Source: UBA1562 sp041653955 (GTDB lineage: Bacteria > Omnitrophota > Gorgyraeia > Gygaellales > Profunditerraquicolaceae). From it: 64,000 nucleotides of DNA. The translations under genes were made by a program, and so were the position numbers. Location of the stretch: NCBI GenBank assembly GCA_041653955.1, contig JBAZEH010000006.1, positions 1 to 64,000 on the forward strand, in the 5' to 3' direction. This document shows positions 1-9,020 of this stretch, piece by piece; position 1 is the first letter of the stretch; each line of letters starts with the position of its first letter. Below the pieces are notes generated by a model. That model was given only the letters and a program-made list of their open reading frames with translations, ran no database searches and had not been told where the DNA came from.

Positions 1-560
1 TTGTATCGCGCTTCGGCTGGGGACTTACCACGGATATACAACCTCCGGACCTGGAGACGCGCGTAGCAATACTCAAAAAGAAGATTGAGCGGGAACCTGT
101 ATTTGTCCCTGATGACGTAATATTTTTTATAGCCCAGCTAATCAAAACAAATGTCCGGGAATTAGAGGGGGCGCTTATACGCACCATTGCCTATTCTTTA
201 TTGGAAGAAAAACCGATAACCCTGGATATGGCCAAGGGTGTCTTAAAAGACCTTCTGCGCGAACCCAAAAAGCTGATAACTGTTGACTTTATACAACGTT
301 GTGTCGCTGAAGAGTTTGGCATATCCCTGCAGGATATTAAATTGAAGCGGCGCAATAAAAATATAGTGCTGCCCAGGCAGGTAACGATGTATTTAAGCAG
401 AGAGTTAACAGACCTTTCTTTACCGGAAATAGGAGAGATCCTGGGAGGAAGAGACCATACTACCGTACTGCATTCCTATAATAAGATCAAAAAAGAGCTA
501 CAGGGCGATGAAACATTAAAACATAAGATAGAAAAAATTATACACGTTATACAACAGTAA
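1..560 (+). CDS. dnaA: Chromosomal replication initiator DnaA, C-terminal part (5' truncated)
   Basis: The reading frame is open from the first base (in frame from base 3) and gives 185 residues with no start in the window, so the gene begins upstream. The first residues (SRFGWGLTTDIQPPDLETR) are the end of the AAA+ domain III of DnaA, around sensor II. The rest is the helix-turn-helix domain IV that binds DnaA boxes, including the family signature GGRDHTTVLHSYNKI near residues 150-165. The protein initiates chromosome replication with ATP. It is followed by dnaN, the usual neighbour. Identity is secure; only the N-terminal half is missing. Confidence 0.97.
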   Translation, partial: VSRFGWGLTTDIQPPDLETRVAILKKKIEREPVFVPDDVIFFIAQLIKTNVRELEGALIRTIAYSLLEEKPITLDMAKGVLKDLLREPKKLITVDFIQRCVAEEFGISLQDIKLKRRNKNIVLPRQVTMYLSRELTDLSLPEIGEILGGRDHTTVLHSYNKIKKELQGDETLKHKIEKIIHVIQQ

Positions 561-711
561 AGCAGCCTGTTATCTCCAGCTTATTCAAGGGTTTTGTTTT
601 GTGTAATAGGATATATTTTAATGCCTTGCGGAGATTCTAACAGAAACTAAAACCCTTATTACTATTACGATTATATTTATTCTTTATAAAATAATAAAAG
701 GAGTAATGTAA
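561..711. other. dnaA-dnaN intergenic region, weak origin candidate
   Basis: These 151 bases hold no gene. The last 60 bases are very A+T-rich, ending in the dnaN ribosome binding site AAAGGAG at 697-703. A perfect 9-base inverted repeat, AAGGGTTTT (587-595) and AAAACCCTT (649-657), spans 53 bases. Origins often lie next to dnaA, and an A+T-rich stretch could serve as an unwinding element, but I found no good match to the DnaA box TTATCCACA; TTATCTCCA at 570-578 differs at two positions. The origin call is therefore only positional. Confidence 0.25.
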
Positions 712-1776
712 ATGAAAATATCTGTGGAAAAAAGCGTCCTATTAAACGGCATANNNNNNNNNNTGCCTATATTGGCTAACATATTAATTGATGCGCAGCA
801 GGATAAGCTTAAATTAACGGCAACCGACCTGGATATAGGTATAAGCTGTGTAATTCCTGTGGATACGCAGGAGCCCGGGATGATAACTATCCCGGCAAAA
901 AGATTTGCCGATATAATAAAAGAGTTACCGGATGAAAATGCAAGCATAACCACCAAAAAGAACAACCTGGTTACTATTGACACAAAATCCTGCCAGTTTA
1001 AAATTATGGGGCTGCCCTACGAGGATTTCCCCAAATTGCCCGAATTTAAAGATGGCGGGGTGGTGCAGCTTGAGCAGCAGGTATTAAAAGAAATGTTGAC
1101 ATTAACATCTTTTGCTGTATCTTTAGATGAAACAAGATATATACTAAACGGGATATTATTCCAAATACGGCAAAACAAGATTACTCTTGTAGCGACGGAC
1201 GGAAAGCGCCTGGCGGTTATTGAACGTAAATTAAAACAAAGTACCGAGAGGGATATAAGGATGATCGTCCCTCTCAAAACAATCCACGAACTAAACCGCA
1301 ACCTTCGGGAAGACGGAGACCTTTCAATATTACTGGGTAATAACCAGGCGCTTTTTGATCTGGGGGGCGCCGTAGTCATCTCCCGCCTGATCGAAGGGGA
1401 GTTTCCGGATTACCAGCAGGTGGTCCCGCCTCCGTCTAACAATAAGATCGGTGTTGACAGGGAGGGTTTTTTGCTCGCGGTTAAAAGGGCGGCCTTATTG
1501 TCCACTCCCGACTACCAGGCGATAAAGCTGGAGGCGTTTAAAAATAAACTGGTTATCTCTAAGTCCACTCCGGATATAGGGGAGTCCCGGGAGGAACTCG
1601 CCATAGAGTATGGCGGTAAAGAGCTTGCGATAGGTTTTAACCCCACCTATCTGACAGATGTCTTAAAAAATCTGGCGGAAGAAAAAATAGAGTTTGAGTT
1701 GACAGACAGCGAGAAGCCGGGGGTTATACGCATCAATGGTTATGTTTATATAGTGTTGCCGATGCGCTTGAGTTAA
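712..1776 (+). CDS. dnaN: DNA polymerase III beta sliding clamp
   Basis: Ring-shaped processivity clamp that tethers DNA polymerase III to DNA. The start ATG follows AAAGGAG. The N-terminus MKISVEKSVLLNGI and the motif PILANILIDA match the first clamp domain; the C-terminus ends in VLPMRL, the strongly conserved beta-clamp tail. The reading frame is interrupted by ten Ns covering codons 15-18. Comparison with E. coli, where about 12 residues separate the equivalents of GI and LPIL, suggests that the true gap is longer than ten bases by roughly nine codons. The next gene starts directly after the stop. Confidence 0.96.
   Translation: MKISVEKSVLLNGIXXXXPILANILIDAQQDKLKLTATDLDIGISCVIPVDTQEPGMITIPAKRFADIIKELPDENASITTKKNNLVTIDTKSCQFKIMGLPYEDFPKLPEFKDGGVVQLEQQVLKEMLTLTSFAVSLDETRYILNGILFQIRQNKITLVATDGKRLAVIERKLKQSTERDIRMIVPLKTIHELNRNLREDGDLSILLGNNQALFDLGGAVVISRLIEGEFPDYQQVVPPPSNNKIGVDREGFLLAVKRAALLSTPDYQAIKLEAFKNKLVISKSTPDIGESREELAIEYGGKELAIGFNPTYLTDVLKNLAEEKIEFELTDSEKPGVIRINGYVYIVLPMRLS
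754..763. other. Assembly gap (10 N) inside dnaN
   Basis: Ten undetermined bases sit in the conserved N-terminal part of dnaN. The reading frame is the same on both sides, with NTG-CCT-ATA-TTG giving [L/M/V]-PIL after the gap. In other clamps the segment between these two flanks is about 12 residues, not 3, so the Ns are probably a fixed-length placeholder and hide about 27 extra bases. The 354-residue length of the product is an underestimate if so. Confidence 0.9.
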
Positions 1777-2064
1777 ATGGATGCGATCAAGGATGTCGTT
1801 AACGAAGTAATAAAAGGGCTTCAACATCAAAAAGGCAGAACGGCAAAGGAAGGCCCTGAGTTTTTGTTGAAGCGGGCCCTGCGTAAAAAAGAGATCAGCC
1901 ACGCGAGATTCAGATATCTGCGTAACGGGGTCCTGGGGATAACGGTAGATTCCTCCGGGTGGCTTTACCAGTTAAGTTTACGTAAGCAGGGGCTGCTTGA
2001 GAAATTAAGCGGGAAGCCCGGTAATATAAAAGATATCCGCTTTTATCTCGGAGATATGCAATGA
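1777..2064 (+). CDS. DUF721 / DciA-like protein
   Basis: 95 residues, start ATG immediately after the dnaN stop. The pattern of an N-terminal helical segment, then basic residues and the strand pattern V-L-G-I-T-V-D-S-S-G-W-L-Y-Q-L, and the end IRF-x-LG, matches DUF721. Members of that family include DciA, which loads the replicative helicase DnaB in bacteria without DnaC. Its place between dnaN and gyrB is where DUF721 genes are commonly found, usually after recF, which is absent here. The next gene overlaps by four bases (ATGA), so the two are probably translationally coupled. A function in helicase loading is inferred from family and position. Confidence 0.75.
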   Translation: MDAIKDVVNEVIKGLQHQKGRTAKEGPEFLLKRALRKKEISHARFRYLRNGVLGITVDSSGWLYQLSLRKQGLLEKLSGKPGNIKDIRFYLGDMQ

Positions 2065-4535
2065 AAAAGAAGTCATCACAAAACACCAAAGAAAAACCCG
2101 CAAAAACAGCGGATAAATCCGCGCAGGCGCCGGTCAAGGATGATAAGCCTTATGACGCTACCAATATCCAGGTCTTAGAGGGTACTGAGGCGGTAAGGCG
2201 CAGGCCCGCCATGTATATAGGGGATACTTCAATACGGGGGCTGCATCATCTGGTTTACGAGGTGGTGGATAATAGCGTTGATGAGAGCCTGGCGGGTTAT
2301 TGCGATTCTATTGAAGTGACCGTGCACCCAAATAACAGCGTAAGTATCGCGGATAATGGCCGCGGGATCCCCGTAGATATACATAAAACAGAGAAGAAAC
2401 CTGCGGTAGAGGTGGCCCTGACCACGCTGCATGCCGGGGGTAAATTTGACCACAGGGTATATAAAGTATCGGGGGGGTTGCACGGGGTAGGTGTCAGCGT
2501 GGTGAACGCGCTCTCTGACTGGTTAGAGGTAGAAGTGAAGCGGGATGGGAAGGTTTACCATCAGCGCTATGAGCGCGGGAAGACCGTTTCCAAATTGACC
2601 ATTACCGGAAAGAGCAATAGTACCGGCACAAAGGTTACCTTTAAGCCCGATAAGACGATATTCAGCAAGACGGAATTCTCCTATGATACCCTCTCGCAGC
2701 GCTTAAGAGAGCTCGCTTTCTTGAACAGGGGGCTTAAGATCAAGCTTGTTGATGAGCGCGCGGATAAGGAGGCGGTCTTTGAGTTCGCCGGAGGGATTAT
2801 ATCCTTTGTTGATTATTTAAACAAGAATAAGAACGCCCTTCATAATAAAGCGGTATATTTCCAGAAAGAGCAGGATAATATTATAGTAGAAGTGGCGTTG
2901 CAGTATAATGACGGTTACGCCGAGACTCTTTTTTCCTTCGCGAATAATATAAACACCGTGGAGGGGGGCACGCATCTTTCCGGTTTTAAGTCCGCCCTGA
3001 CGCGCGCCATAAACCAGTACGCTAAAAACAAGAATTTGCTTAAGAATGCCGATTCATCTATCACCGGGGATGATGTCCGCGAGGGGCTTACCGCGGTAAT
3101 AAACGTCAAGGTACCAAATCCCCAGTTTGAAGGGCAGACAAAAACCAAACTAGGGAACTCCGAAGTAGAAGGGATAGTGGCTTCAAGCAGCCTGGATGCT
3201 TTATCCGGGTACTTTGAGGAGAACCCTTCTATAGCGAATAAGATCATAGATAAGGTAATAGTTGCTTCGCGCGCCCGCGAAGCAGCGCGCAAGGCGCGCG
3301 AGCTTACGCGCAGGAAAGGCGCCCTTGAAGGGGCCGGCCTTCCCGGGAAGCTGGCGGATTGTTCGGAGCGCGACCCGGCGCTTTGTGAGATTTATATAGT
3401 AGAAGGTGATTCTGCCGGCGGTTCGGCTAAGCAGGGCCGCGACCGCAGGTTCCAGGCAATATTACCTATTAAGGGCAAGATCCTGAATGTGGAGAAGGCC
3501 CGGCTGGATAAGATCCTTTCTAATGAAGAGATACGCACAATAATCACGGCCCTGGGGACAGGCGTAGGGGAGGAGTTTGATATAGGCAAGCTGCGTTATC
3601 ATAAAGTGATGTTAATGGCAGACGCGGATATAGATGGTTCGCATATAAGGACCCTTCTTTTAACGCTTCTTTACCGTCAGATGCCCAAACTCATAGAAGA
3701 TGGTTATGTATATATTACGCAACCCCCTTTATACAAGATCAAAAGGGGGCAGCGCGAGGAGTATATCCAAACTGAACAGCAGATGGATGAACTGTTGCTG
3801 GATCTTGGCAGGGAAGGCCACACCCTTATGCGCCTGAAAGATAAAAAATCCTTTACAGATAACCAATTTCAGGAGCTCCTGCTTTCATTAGTAGAATTAG
3901 AGAAATTAGGGCGTATTTTAGGCAAAAAGGGAGTAGAAATCACTAAATATCTACAATATAGGCATCCAAAGACCAAAAAAATGCCTATTTATAAGATAAA
4001 AGTGGAGGGTCAAGACAGTTTTCTCTATTCTGATAAGGAATTGGCTGCTTTTACTGATAAGGCCGGCAAAGAAGCTGAACAGGAGGTTCTGGAGCTATTT
4101 GAGGCCCAGGAGATAGAGCCGGTCTTAACTAAAATAGAAAAGATGGGTTTTGATATATCTACATATTCCTCGCAACCCCCGGAAGGTAAGGGCGCGCAGG
4201 GCAAGGATACCGAAAAAAAGGTAAAAGCGGCTTACCGCGTAACGAATGAAAAGGAGCATCGCGACCTCTGTGTTTTACGGGATGTCCTTTCTTATATAAA
4301 AGAGGTTGCTGCGAAAGGGATGCATATACAAAGATATAAGGGCCTTGGAGAGATGAATCCCCATCAGTTATGGGAGACAACCATGGACCCTGAAAAGCGC
4401 ACGATCTTAAAGGTAACTCTTGAGGACGCGGTAGCGACAGACAAGATGTTCACGGTCTTGATGGGAGACCAGGTCGAGCCGCGCAGGGAATTTATTGAAA
4501 ATTATGCACATCAGGTAAAAAACCTGGATATATAA
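2061..4535 (+). CDS. gyrB: DNA gyrase subunit B
   Basis: ATPase subunit of gyrase, which introduces negative supercoils. In order: a charged Lys/Ala-rich leader of about 28 residues, the GHKL ATPase domain (DNGRGIPVDIH, GGLHGVGVSVVNALS), the transducer domain, the TOPRIM domain (EGDSAGGSAKQGRDR; the metal-binding DADIDGSH), and the tail with QRYKGLGEMNP. Between TOPRIM and the tail there is an insert of about 170 residues (roughly 575-745), as in Gram-negative GyrB such as the 804-residue E. coli protein; this fits the 824-residue length. gyrA starts one base after the stop. Confidence 0.97.
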   Translation: MKKKSSQNTKEKPAKTADKSAQAPVKDDKPYDATNIQVLEGTEAVRRRPAMYIGDTSIRGLHHLVYEVVDNSVDESLAGYCDSIEVTVHPNNSVSIADNGRGIPVDIHKTEKKPAVEVALTTLHAGGKFDHRVYKVSGGLHGVGVSVVNALSDWLEVEVKRDGKVYHQRYERGKTVSKLTITGKSNSTGTKVTFKPDKTIFSKTEFSYDTLSQRLRELAFLNRGLKIKLVDERADKEAVFEFAGGIISFVDYLNKNKNALHNKAVYFQKEQDNIIVEVALQYNDGYAETLFSFANNINTVEGGTHLSGFKSALTRAINQYAKNKNLLKNADSSITGDDVREGLTAVINVKVPNPQFEGQTKTKLGNSEVEGIVASSSLDALSGYFEENPSIANKIIDKVIVASRAREAARKARELTRRKGALEGAGLPGKLADCSERDPALCEIYIVEGDSAGGSAKQGRDRRFQAILPIKGKILNVEKARLDKILSNEEIRTIITALGTGVGEEFDIGKLRYHKVMLMADADIDGSHIRTLLLTLLYRQMPKLIEDGYVYITQPPLYKIKRGQREEYIQTEQQMDELLLDLGREGHTLMRLKDKKSFTDNQFQELLLSLVELEKLGRILGKKGVEITKYLQYRHPKTKKMPIYKIKVEGQDSFLYSDKELAAFTDKAGKEAEQEVLELFEAQEIEPVLTKIEKMGFDISTYSSQPPEGKGAQGKDTEKKVKAAYRVTNEKEHRDLCVLRDVLSYIKEVAAKGMHIQRYKGLGEMNPHQLWETTMDPEKRTILKVTLEDAVATDKMFTVLMGDQVEPRREFIENYAHQVKNLDI

Positions 4536-4536
4536 A

Positions 4537-6969
4537 ATGTATACGAGAAACGAAAAAATAATACCGGTTTATATTGAAGAAGAGGTTAAGGATTCATATT
4601 TGAATTACGCGATGAGCGTCATTGTCGGCCGCGCCCTGCCGGATATACGCGACGGGCTCAAGCCCGTGCACCGGCGTATTCTGTACGCCATGCAGGAGCT
4701 CAATCTTGAGCACAGCAAGCCTTATAAGAAATGCGCGCGTATCGTCGGAGAGGTGCTGGGCAAATACCATCCCCACGGGGATGTCGCGGTCTATGATACC
4801 CTGGTGAGGATGGCCCAGGATTTCGCCTTGCGCTATCCGCTGGTTGACGGCCAGGGGAACTTTGGTTCTGTGGACGGGGATACCGCCGCCGCTATGCGTT
4901 ATACGGAAGCGCGCCTGGCATCTATTAGCGATGAGATGCTAACCGATATAGATAAAGATACCGTGGATTTCGGGCCTAATTTTGACGCTTCTTTAAAGGA
5001 GCCTCTTCTATTGCCTGCCAGCCTCCCCAATCTCCTTGTCAACGGCTCAAGCGGGATCGCCGTGGGCATGGCTACCAATATACCGCCGCATAACTTAAAT
5101 GAGGTCGCTGACGCCATTATCTATTTATTAGACCACCCTGAGGCGCAGATAAAGGACCTGATGAAGTATATAAAAGGCCCTGATTTCCCGACGGGCGGCA
5201 TAATATGCGGCAAAGGCGGGATCAAGGATGCGTATACGACGGGAAAAGGCAAACTGCTGGTGCGGGCGCGGGCAACGGTCGAGCACCAAAAGAACGGCAA
5301 AGACCTGATAGTCGTTACGGAGATACCTTATCAGATACAGAAGGCTTCTCTTATAGAATCTATTGCTTCCTTGGTGGATGATAAAAAAATAGAAGGGATA
5401 TCCGATATCCGCGATGAGTCTGATAAGGACGGGATGCGGATCGTTGTAGAGCTAAAACGCGACGTAGAGGCGCAGATCATCCTGAACCAGCTCTTTAAAC
5501 ATACCCAGCTTGAGACTACATTCGGGATCATAATGCTCGCCCTGGTGGATAACCGACCTCGGGTACTGACGCTGCTTCAGGTCCTGGAACATTATATAGG
5601 GCACCGGAAGGTCATCATACGCCGCAGGACGCAGTTTGAATTAGATAAGGCCCTGAAGAGGGCGCATATCCTGGAGGGCTTAAAGATAGCCCTGAAATAT
5701 ATAGACCGTATCATAAAGACGATCAAGACTTCTAAGAATACGGATAACGCCAGGGACCGCCTTATGAAAGAGTTTGGCTTAAGCGAAGTTCAGGCCCAGG
5801 CGATACTGGAGATGCAGCTGCAGCGGCTTACCGCCCTGGAGCGCGATAAGATAGACGCTGAATACGCCGAACTGCTGAAGAAGATCGAATTATGCAAGGC
5901 AATACTCGCCTCCGAAAAAAAGATAGAGGGGATCATTAAGGATGAGCTGGAGGCCTTAAAGAAAAAATATGGCGATGAGCGCAGGACCGATATCGTAGGA
6001 GAAGTAGAGGAACTTGAGGTGGAGGACCTGATAGCCGAAGAGGATGTTGTGGTAACGATAAGCCACGGCGGCTATATCAAGCGCCTGCCTGTAAGCGCCT
6101 ATCGTAAACAGAAGCGCGGGGGCAGAGGCGTTACCGGCGCGGAGGTTAAGGAAGAGGATTTTGTAGAACATCTTTTTGTTGCTTCCACTAAAGATTATCT
6201 TTTAATATTCACGGGCAAAGGCCAGGTGCACTGGCTGAAGGTTTACGAGATTCCGCAGGCGAGCCGTACCTCTAAAGGCAAGGCGATAGTCAATCTTGTC
6301 CAGATGGAACCGGGCTCCAAGATCAGCTCTACCGTTCCTGTTAAGGAGTTCTCCGAAGATAAATACCTGGTAATGGCGACGAAACTCGGCCAGGTCAAAA
6401 AGACCAGGCTCGGCGCCTACGGTAACCCCCGCAAAGCAGGGATTATCGGTATAAGCCTGGATAAAGGGGATGAGCTTATCAGCGTCATCCTCACCGACGG
6501 GAAACAGGAGATACTTATGGGTACCAGGCAGGGCAAGGCGATAAGATTTTCCGAAACCAAGGTGCGGGATATGGGCAGGCAGGCAGGCGGCGTGCGAGCC
6601 ATATCGCTTGAAAAGAAAGACGAGGTCATAGGCATGGTCCTCGCGCAGAAAGACACCACAGTATTGACTGTTACCGAGCTTGGTTTCGCCAAGCGCACCC
6701 CCGCGGAGGAATACCGCCTGACCAGCCGCGGCGGTAAAGGGATAATTAATATAAAGGTTACGGATAAAAACTCCGAGGCAGTGAGCCTCAAGACTGTCAA
6801 TGACCAAGATGAGCTGATGGTTATCACGCAAGCCGGCATGTTCCTGCGTTGCGCCGTAAAAGATATACGCGCTACCGGAAGATCGGCGCAGGGTGTGCGC
6901 CTGATAAAGCTGCAGGGTAAAGACCATGTTTCCTGCGTCGCCCACGTGATAGCGGAAGAAGAGGCATAA
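4537..6969 (+). CDS. gyrA: DNA gyrase subunit A
   Basis: Breakage-reunion subunit of gyrase, 810 residues. The catalytic tyrosine is Tyr122 in RYTEARL, at the same number as in E. coli. The winged-helix core (LPDIRDGLKPVHRRILYAM), the coiled-coil region (residues about 360-490) and the C-terminal beta-pinwheel with the gyrase box (QKRGGRGV, residues about 528-535) are all visible, so this is gyrase and not topoisomerase IV. In the quinolone-determining region the residue at E. coli position 83 is Val (HPHGDVAVYD) instead of Ser, while Asp87 is kept. It forms an operon with gyrB and is followed by tRNA-Glu. Confidence 0.97.
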   Translation: MYTRNEKIIPVYIEEEVKDSYLNYAMSVIVGRALPDIRDGLKPVHRRILYAMQELNLEHSKPYKKCARIVGEVLGKYHPHGDVAVYDTLVRMAQDFALRYPLVDGQGNFGSVDGDTAAAMRYTEARLASISDEMLTDIDKDTVDFGPNFDASLKEPLLLPASLPNLLVNGSSGIAVGMATNIPPHNLNEVADAIIYLLDHPEAQIKDLMKYIKGPDFPTGGIICGKGGIKDAYTTGKGKLLVRARATVEHQKNGKDLIVVTEIPYQIQKASLIESIASLVDDKKIEGISDIRDESDKDGMRIVVELKRDVEAQIILNQLFKHTQLETTFGIIMLALVDNRPRVLTLLQVLEHYIGHRKVIIRRRTQFELDKALKRAHILEGLKIALKYIDRIIKTIKTSKNTDNARDRLMKEFGLSEVQAQAILEMQLQRLTALERDKIDAEYAELLKKIELCKAILASEKKIEGIIKDELEALKKKYGDERRTDIVGEVEELEVEDLIAEEDVVVTISHGGYIKRLPVSAYRKQKRGGRGVTGAEVKEEDFVEHLFVASTKDYLLIFTGKGQVHWLKVYEIPQASRTSKGKAIVNLVQMEPGSKISSTVPVKEFSEDKYLVMATKLGQVKKTRLGAYGNPRKAGIIGISLDKGDELISVILTDGKQEILMGTRQGKAIRFSETKVRDMGRQAGGVRAISLEKKDEVIGMVLAQKDTTVLTVTELGFAKRTPAEEYRLTSRGGKGIINIKVTDKNSEAVSLKTVNDQDELMVITQAGMFLRCAVKDIRATGRSAQGVRLIKLQGKDHVSCVAHVIAEEEA

Positions 6970-6975
6970 TCCATA

Positions 6976-7050
6976 GTCCCCATCGTCTAGCCTGGTCTAG
7001 GACAAGAGCTTTTCAAGCTCTCGACACCGGTTCAAATCCGGTTGGGGACG
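6976..7050 (+). tRNA. tRNA-Glu (UUC)
   Basis: Cloverleaf of 75 bases. Acceptor GTCCCCA pairs with TGGGGAC; the anticodon stem AGAGC/GCTCT holds the loop TTTTCAA with anticodon TTC; the T arm is CCGG-TTCAAAT-CCGG. The start sequence GTCCCCATCGTCTAG is typical of tRNA-Glu. The discriminator base is G and no CCA is encoded. It lies seven bases after gyrA. Confidence 0.95.
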
Positions 7051-7178
7051 TTAAATTTAATCACCCTGAATTTTTTATTAATGAAACATCCTCCTTTTAT
7101 TACTATTTATAAGGAAGGGTGTAAATTAATCCAAACAACTTATTCACATTAACGTGTTCGTAAGTTGTGGGCTCATTT
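7051..7178 (+). promoter_or_regulatory. glmS leader with two inverted repeats
   Basis: 128 bases between tRNA-Glu and glmS with no gene. Two inverted repeats stand out: CACCCT (7062-7067) with AGGGTG (7116-7121), whose A+T-rich flanks also partly match, and ACAACTTA (7135-7142) with TAAGTTGT (7161-7168), which can enclose a smaller CAC/GTG stem. The second ends ten bases before the glmS start, where a ribosome binding site would lie, and no clear Shine-Dalgarno sequence is seen. A folded leader controlling glmS translation is possible. The conserved core of the glmS ribozyme is not recognisable. Confidence 0.35.
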
Positions 7179-9020
7179 ATGTGTGGGATAATCGGATATA
7201 TAGGTTCAAGGTCAGCCCCGGATATTTTGCTGAATGGCCTAAAACGCCTGGAGTACCGCGGATACGATTCAAGCGGTATGGCTGTCCTCCTTGCGGATAA
7301 ATGCGTCCTCTCCATAAGAAAATGCCAGGGTAAGATCAGTTCCCTGGAAAACCTCCTGCGTAAAAAACCACTTCATGGCACCTTTGGGATAGCCCACACG
7401 CGCTGGGCGACGCACGGCGTGCCGAATCAGATCAATGCCCATCCTCACAGAGATTGCACGGGGGCTATTGCCATCGCGCATAATGGCATCATTGAAAACT
7501 ACCTTAAATTAAAGGGGGGCCTGGTAAAGGAAGGGCATAAGTTTGTCAGCCAGACCGATACAGAGGTTATCGCCCACCTTATAGAAAAATTCTATAGTAA
7601 CGGCACTCCTTTAGAGGCGGCTGTAATGAAGGCGCTTCCAAAGCTGGAAGGGTCATTCGCGCTGGTTGTTATATCCCAGAAAGAGCCGGGAAAGCTGGTA
7701 GGAGCGCGTTTTGGAAGCCCATTGATTGCGGGATTAGGAAAGGGGGAGAATTTTCTTGCCTCGGACGCGCCTGCTATCCTGGATTCTACCAGAGAAATCA
7801 TCTTCCTGGATGACGAAGAGATGGTTGTTATGGATAAAGATTCCTGCAATGTAACTGACTTTAAGGGCAGAAGTATCCGTAAAGAGCCGGTGCGCCTTGA
7901 CTGGGATATAAATCAGGCCGAGAAGCAGGGGTATGAGCATTTTATGTTGAAAGAGATCAATGAGCAGCCTGCGATAGCGGAGAAACTGCTGAATACGCTG
8001 ATCTCGCGGGAGACCGGCAGGGTATCTTTCAGCGGCTTAAGCATCAAGGAAGAGGAGTTAAGAAATAAGGATAATATCGTTATCATAGCCTGCGGTACCG
8101 CGTATCACGCGGGGTTATGCGCTAAATATATGCTTGAGGAAACATGCAAGATCCCCGCGAGGGCCGATCTTTCCAGCGAATTCCGCTATAGCGATCCCCT
8201 GGTGGATAAGGATACGCTGGTGATCGCTATCAGCCAGTCAGGGGAGACCGCCGATACCCTGGCAGCCGCGCGCGAGGCGCGCAAAAAAGGAGCGCTTACG
8301 CTTGCTATATGCAATGTGCTGGGTTCTACGCTGGTGCGCGAATGTGACGGAGTCATCTATACTTACGCCGGCCCGGAGATAGGGGTGGCCTCTACTAAAG
8401 CCTATACGGCGCAACTGCTGGTTTTATACCTTTTTGCCTTATATCTGGCGGGGCTGAAAGATACCATAGACTGGGAAGAGATCAACAAATTATTGGCTGC
8501 CCTGAAAACCTTGCCCCAGCTGCAAAGGAGGATTTTAGAAGGACAGAAAGATATCAGGCGCCTAGCCCATAGGCATTCGCATTTCGGTTCCTTCCTTTTC
8601 TTAGGAAGGAATGTAAATTATCCTTCGGCCCTGGAAGGGGCTTTGAAATTAAAGGAGATATCTTATATACCCGCAGAGGGATATGCCGCAGGCGAGATGA
8701 AACACGGGCCTATCGCGCTGATCGATGAATACAGGGCAGTGGTCTGCATCGCGCCCCAATCAAAGATATATGAGAAGATGGTCTCCAATATCCAGGAGAT
8801 ACACAGCCGCCGGGGCAAGATCATCGCTATCGCCAGCGAGGATGATGAAGAGATAACAGAACTGACTAAGCATGTAATATATGTCCCGCGCATAAACGAA
8901 TTGTTATCTCCGCTAATAGTGGCCCTGCCCCTTCAGTTATTAGCCTACTACATTGCCGCCAAAAGGGGTTGTAATGTGGACCAGCCGCGCAATTTAGCAA
9001 AGTCCGTAACCGTGGAATAA
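7179..9020 (+). CDS. glmS: Glutamine-fructose-6-phosphate aminotransferase (isomerizing)
   Basis: Makes glucosamine-6-phosphate from fructose-6-phosphate and glutamine, the first step to UDP-GlcNAc for peptidoglycan and lipid A. I place the start at ATG 7179, not the in-frame GTG at 7167, because the glutaminase nucleophile must be the N-terminal Cys exposed after Met removal (MCGIIGYIG). The glutaminase residues are intact (HTRWATHG, AHNGIIENY, TDTEVI). Two SIS sugar-isomerase domains follow, and the tail DQPRNLAKSVTVE is the family end. 613 residues is normal. Its complete glutaminase contrasts with the broken one in carA of this window. Confidence 0.97.
   Translation: MCGIIGYIGSRSAPDILLNGLKRLEYRGYDSSGMAVLLADKCVLSIRKCQGKISSLENLLRKKPLHGTFGIAHTRWATHGVPNQINAHPHRDCTGAIAIAHNGIIENYLKLKGGLVKEGHKFVSQTDTEVIAHLIEKFYSNGTPLEAAVMKALPKLEGSFALVVISQKEPGKLVGARFGSPLIAGLGKGENFLASDAPAILDSTREIIFLDDEEMVVMDKDSCNVTDFKGRSIRKEPVRLDWDINQAEKQGYEHFMLKEINEQPAIAEKLLNTLISRETGRVSFSGLSIKEEELRNKDNIVIIACGTAYHAGLCAKYMLEETCKIPARADLSSEFRYSDPLVDKDTLVIAISQSGETADTLAAAREARKKGALTLAICNVLGSTLVRECDGVIYTYAGPEIGVASTKAYTAQLLVLYLFALYLAGLKDTIDWEEINKLLAALKTLPQLQRRILEGQKDIRRLAHRHSHFGSFLFLGRNVNYPSALEGALKLKEISYIPAEGYAAGEMKHGPIALIDEYRAVVCIAPQSKIYEKMVSNIQEIHSRRGKIIAIASEDDEEITELTKHVIYVPRINELLSPLIVALPLQLLAYYIAAKRGCNVDQPRNLAKSVTVE

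Noticed and set aside
561..711. DnaA boxes marking oriC between dnaA and dnaN
   Set aside because: The best matches to TTATCCACA differ at two or more bases, so only a weak positional origin candidate is reported.
6202..6945. Long open frame of 247 codons on the - strand inside gyrA
   Set aside because: It lies fully antisense to the conserved gyrA C-terminal domain, has no recognisable domain, and is explained by codon bias of gyrA.
7051..7178. glmS ribozyme
   Set aside because: I could not find its conserved core or its pseudoknot arrangement; the region is too short for the full fold.
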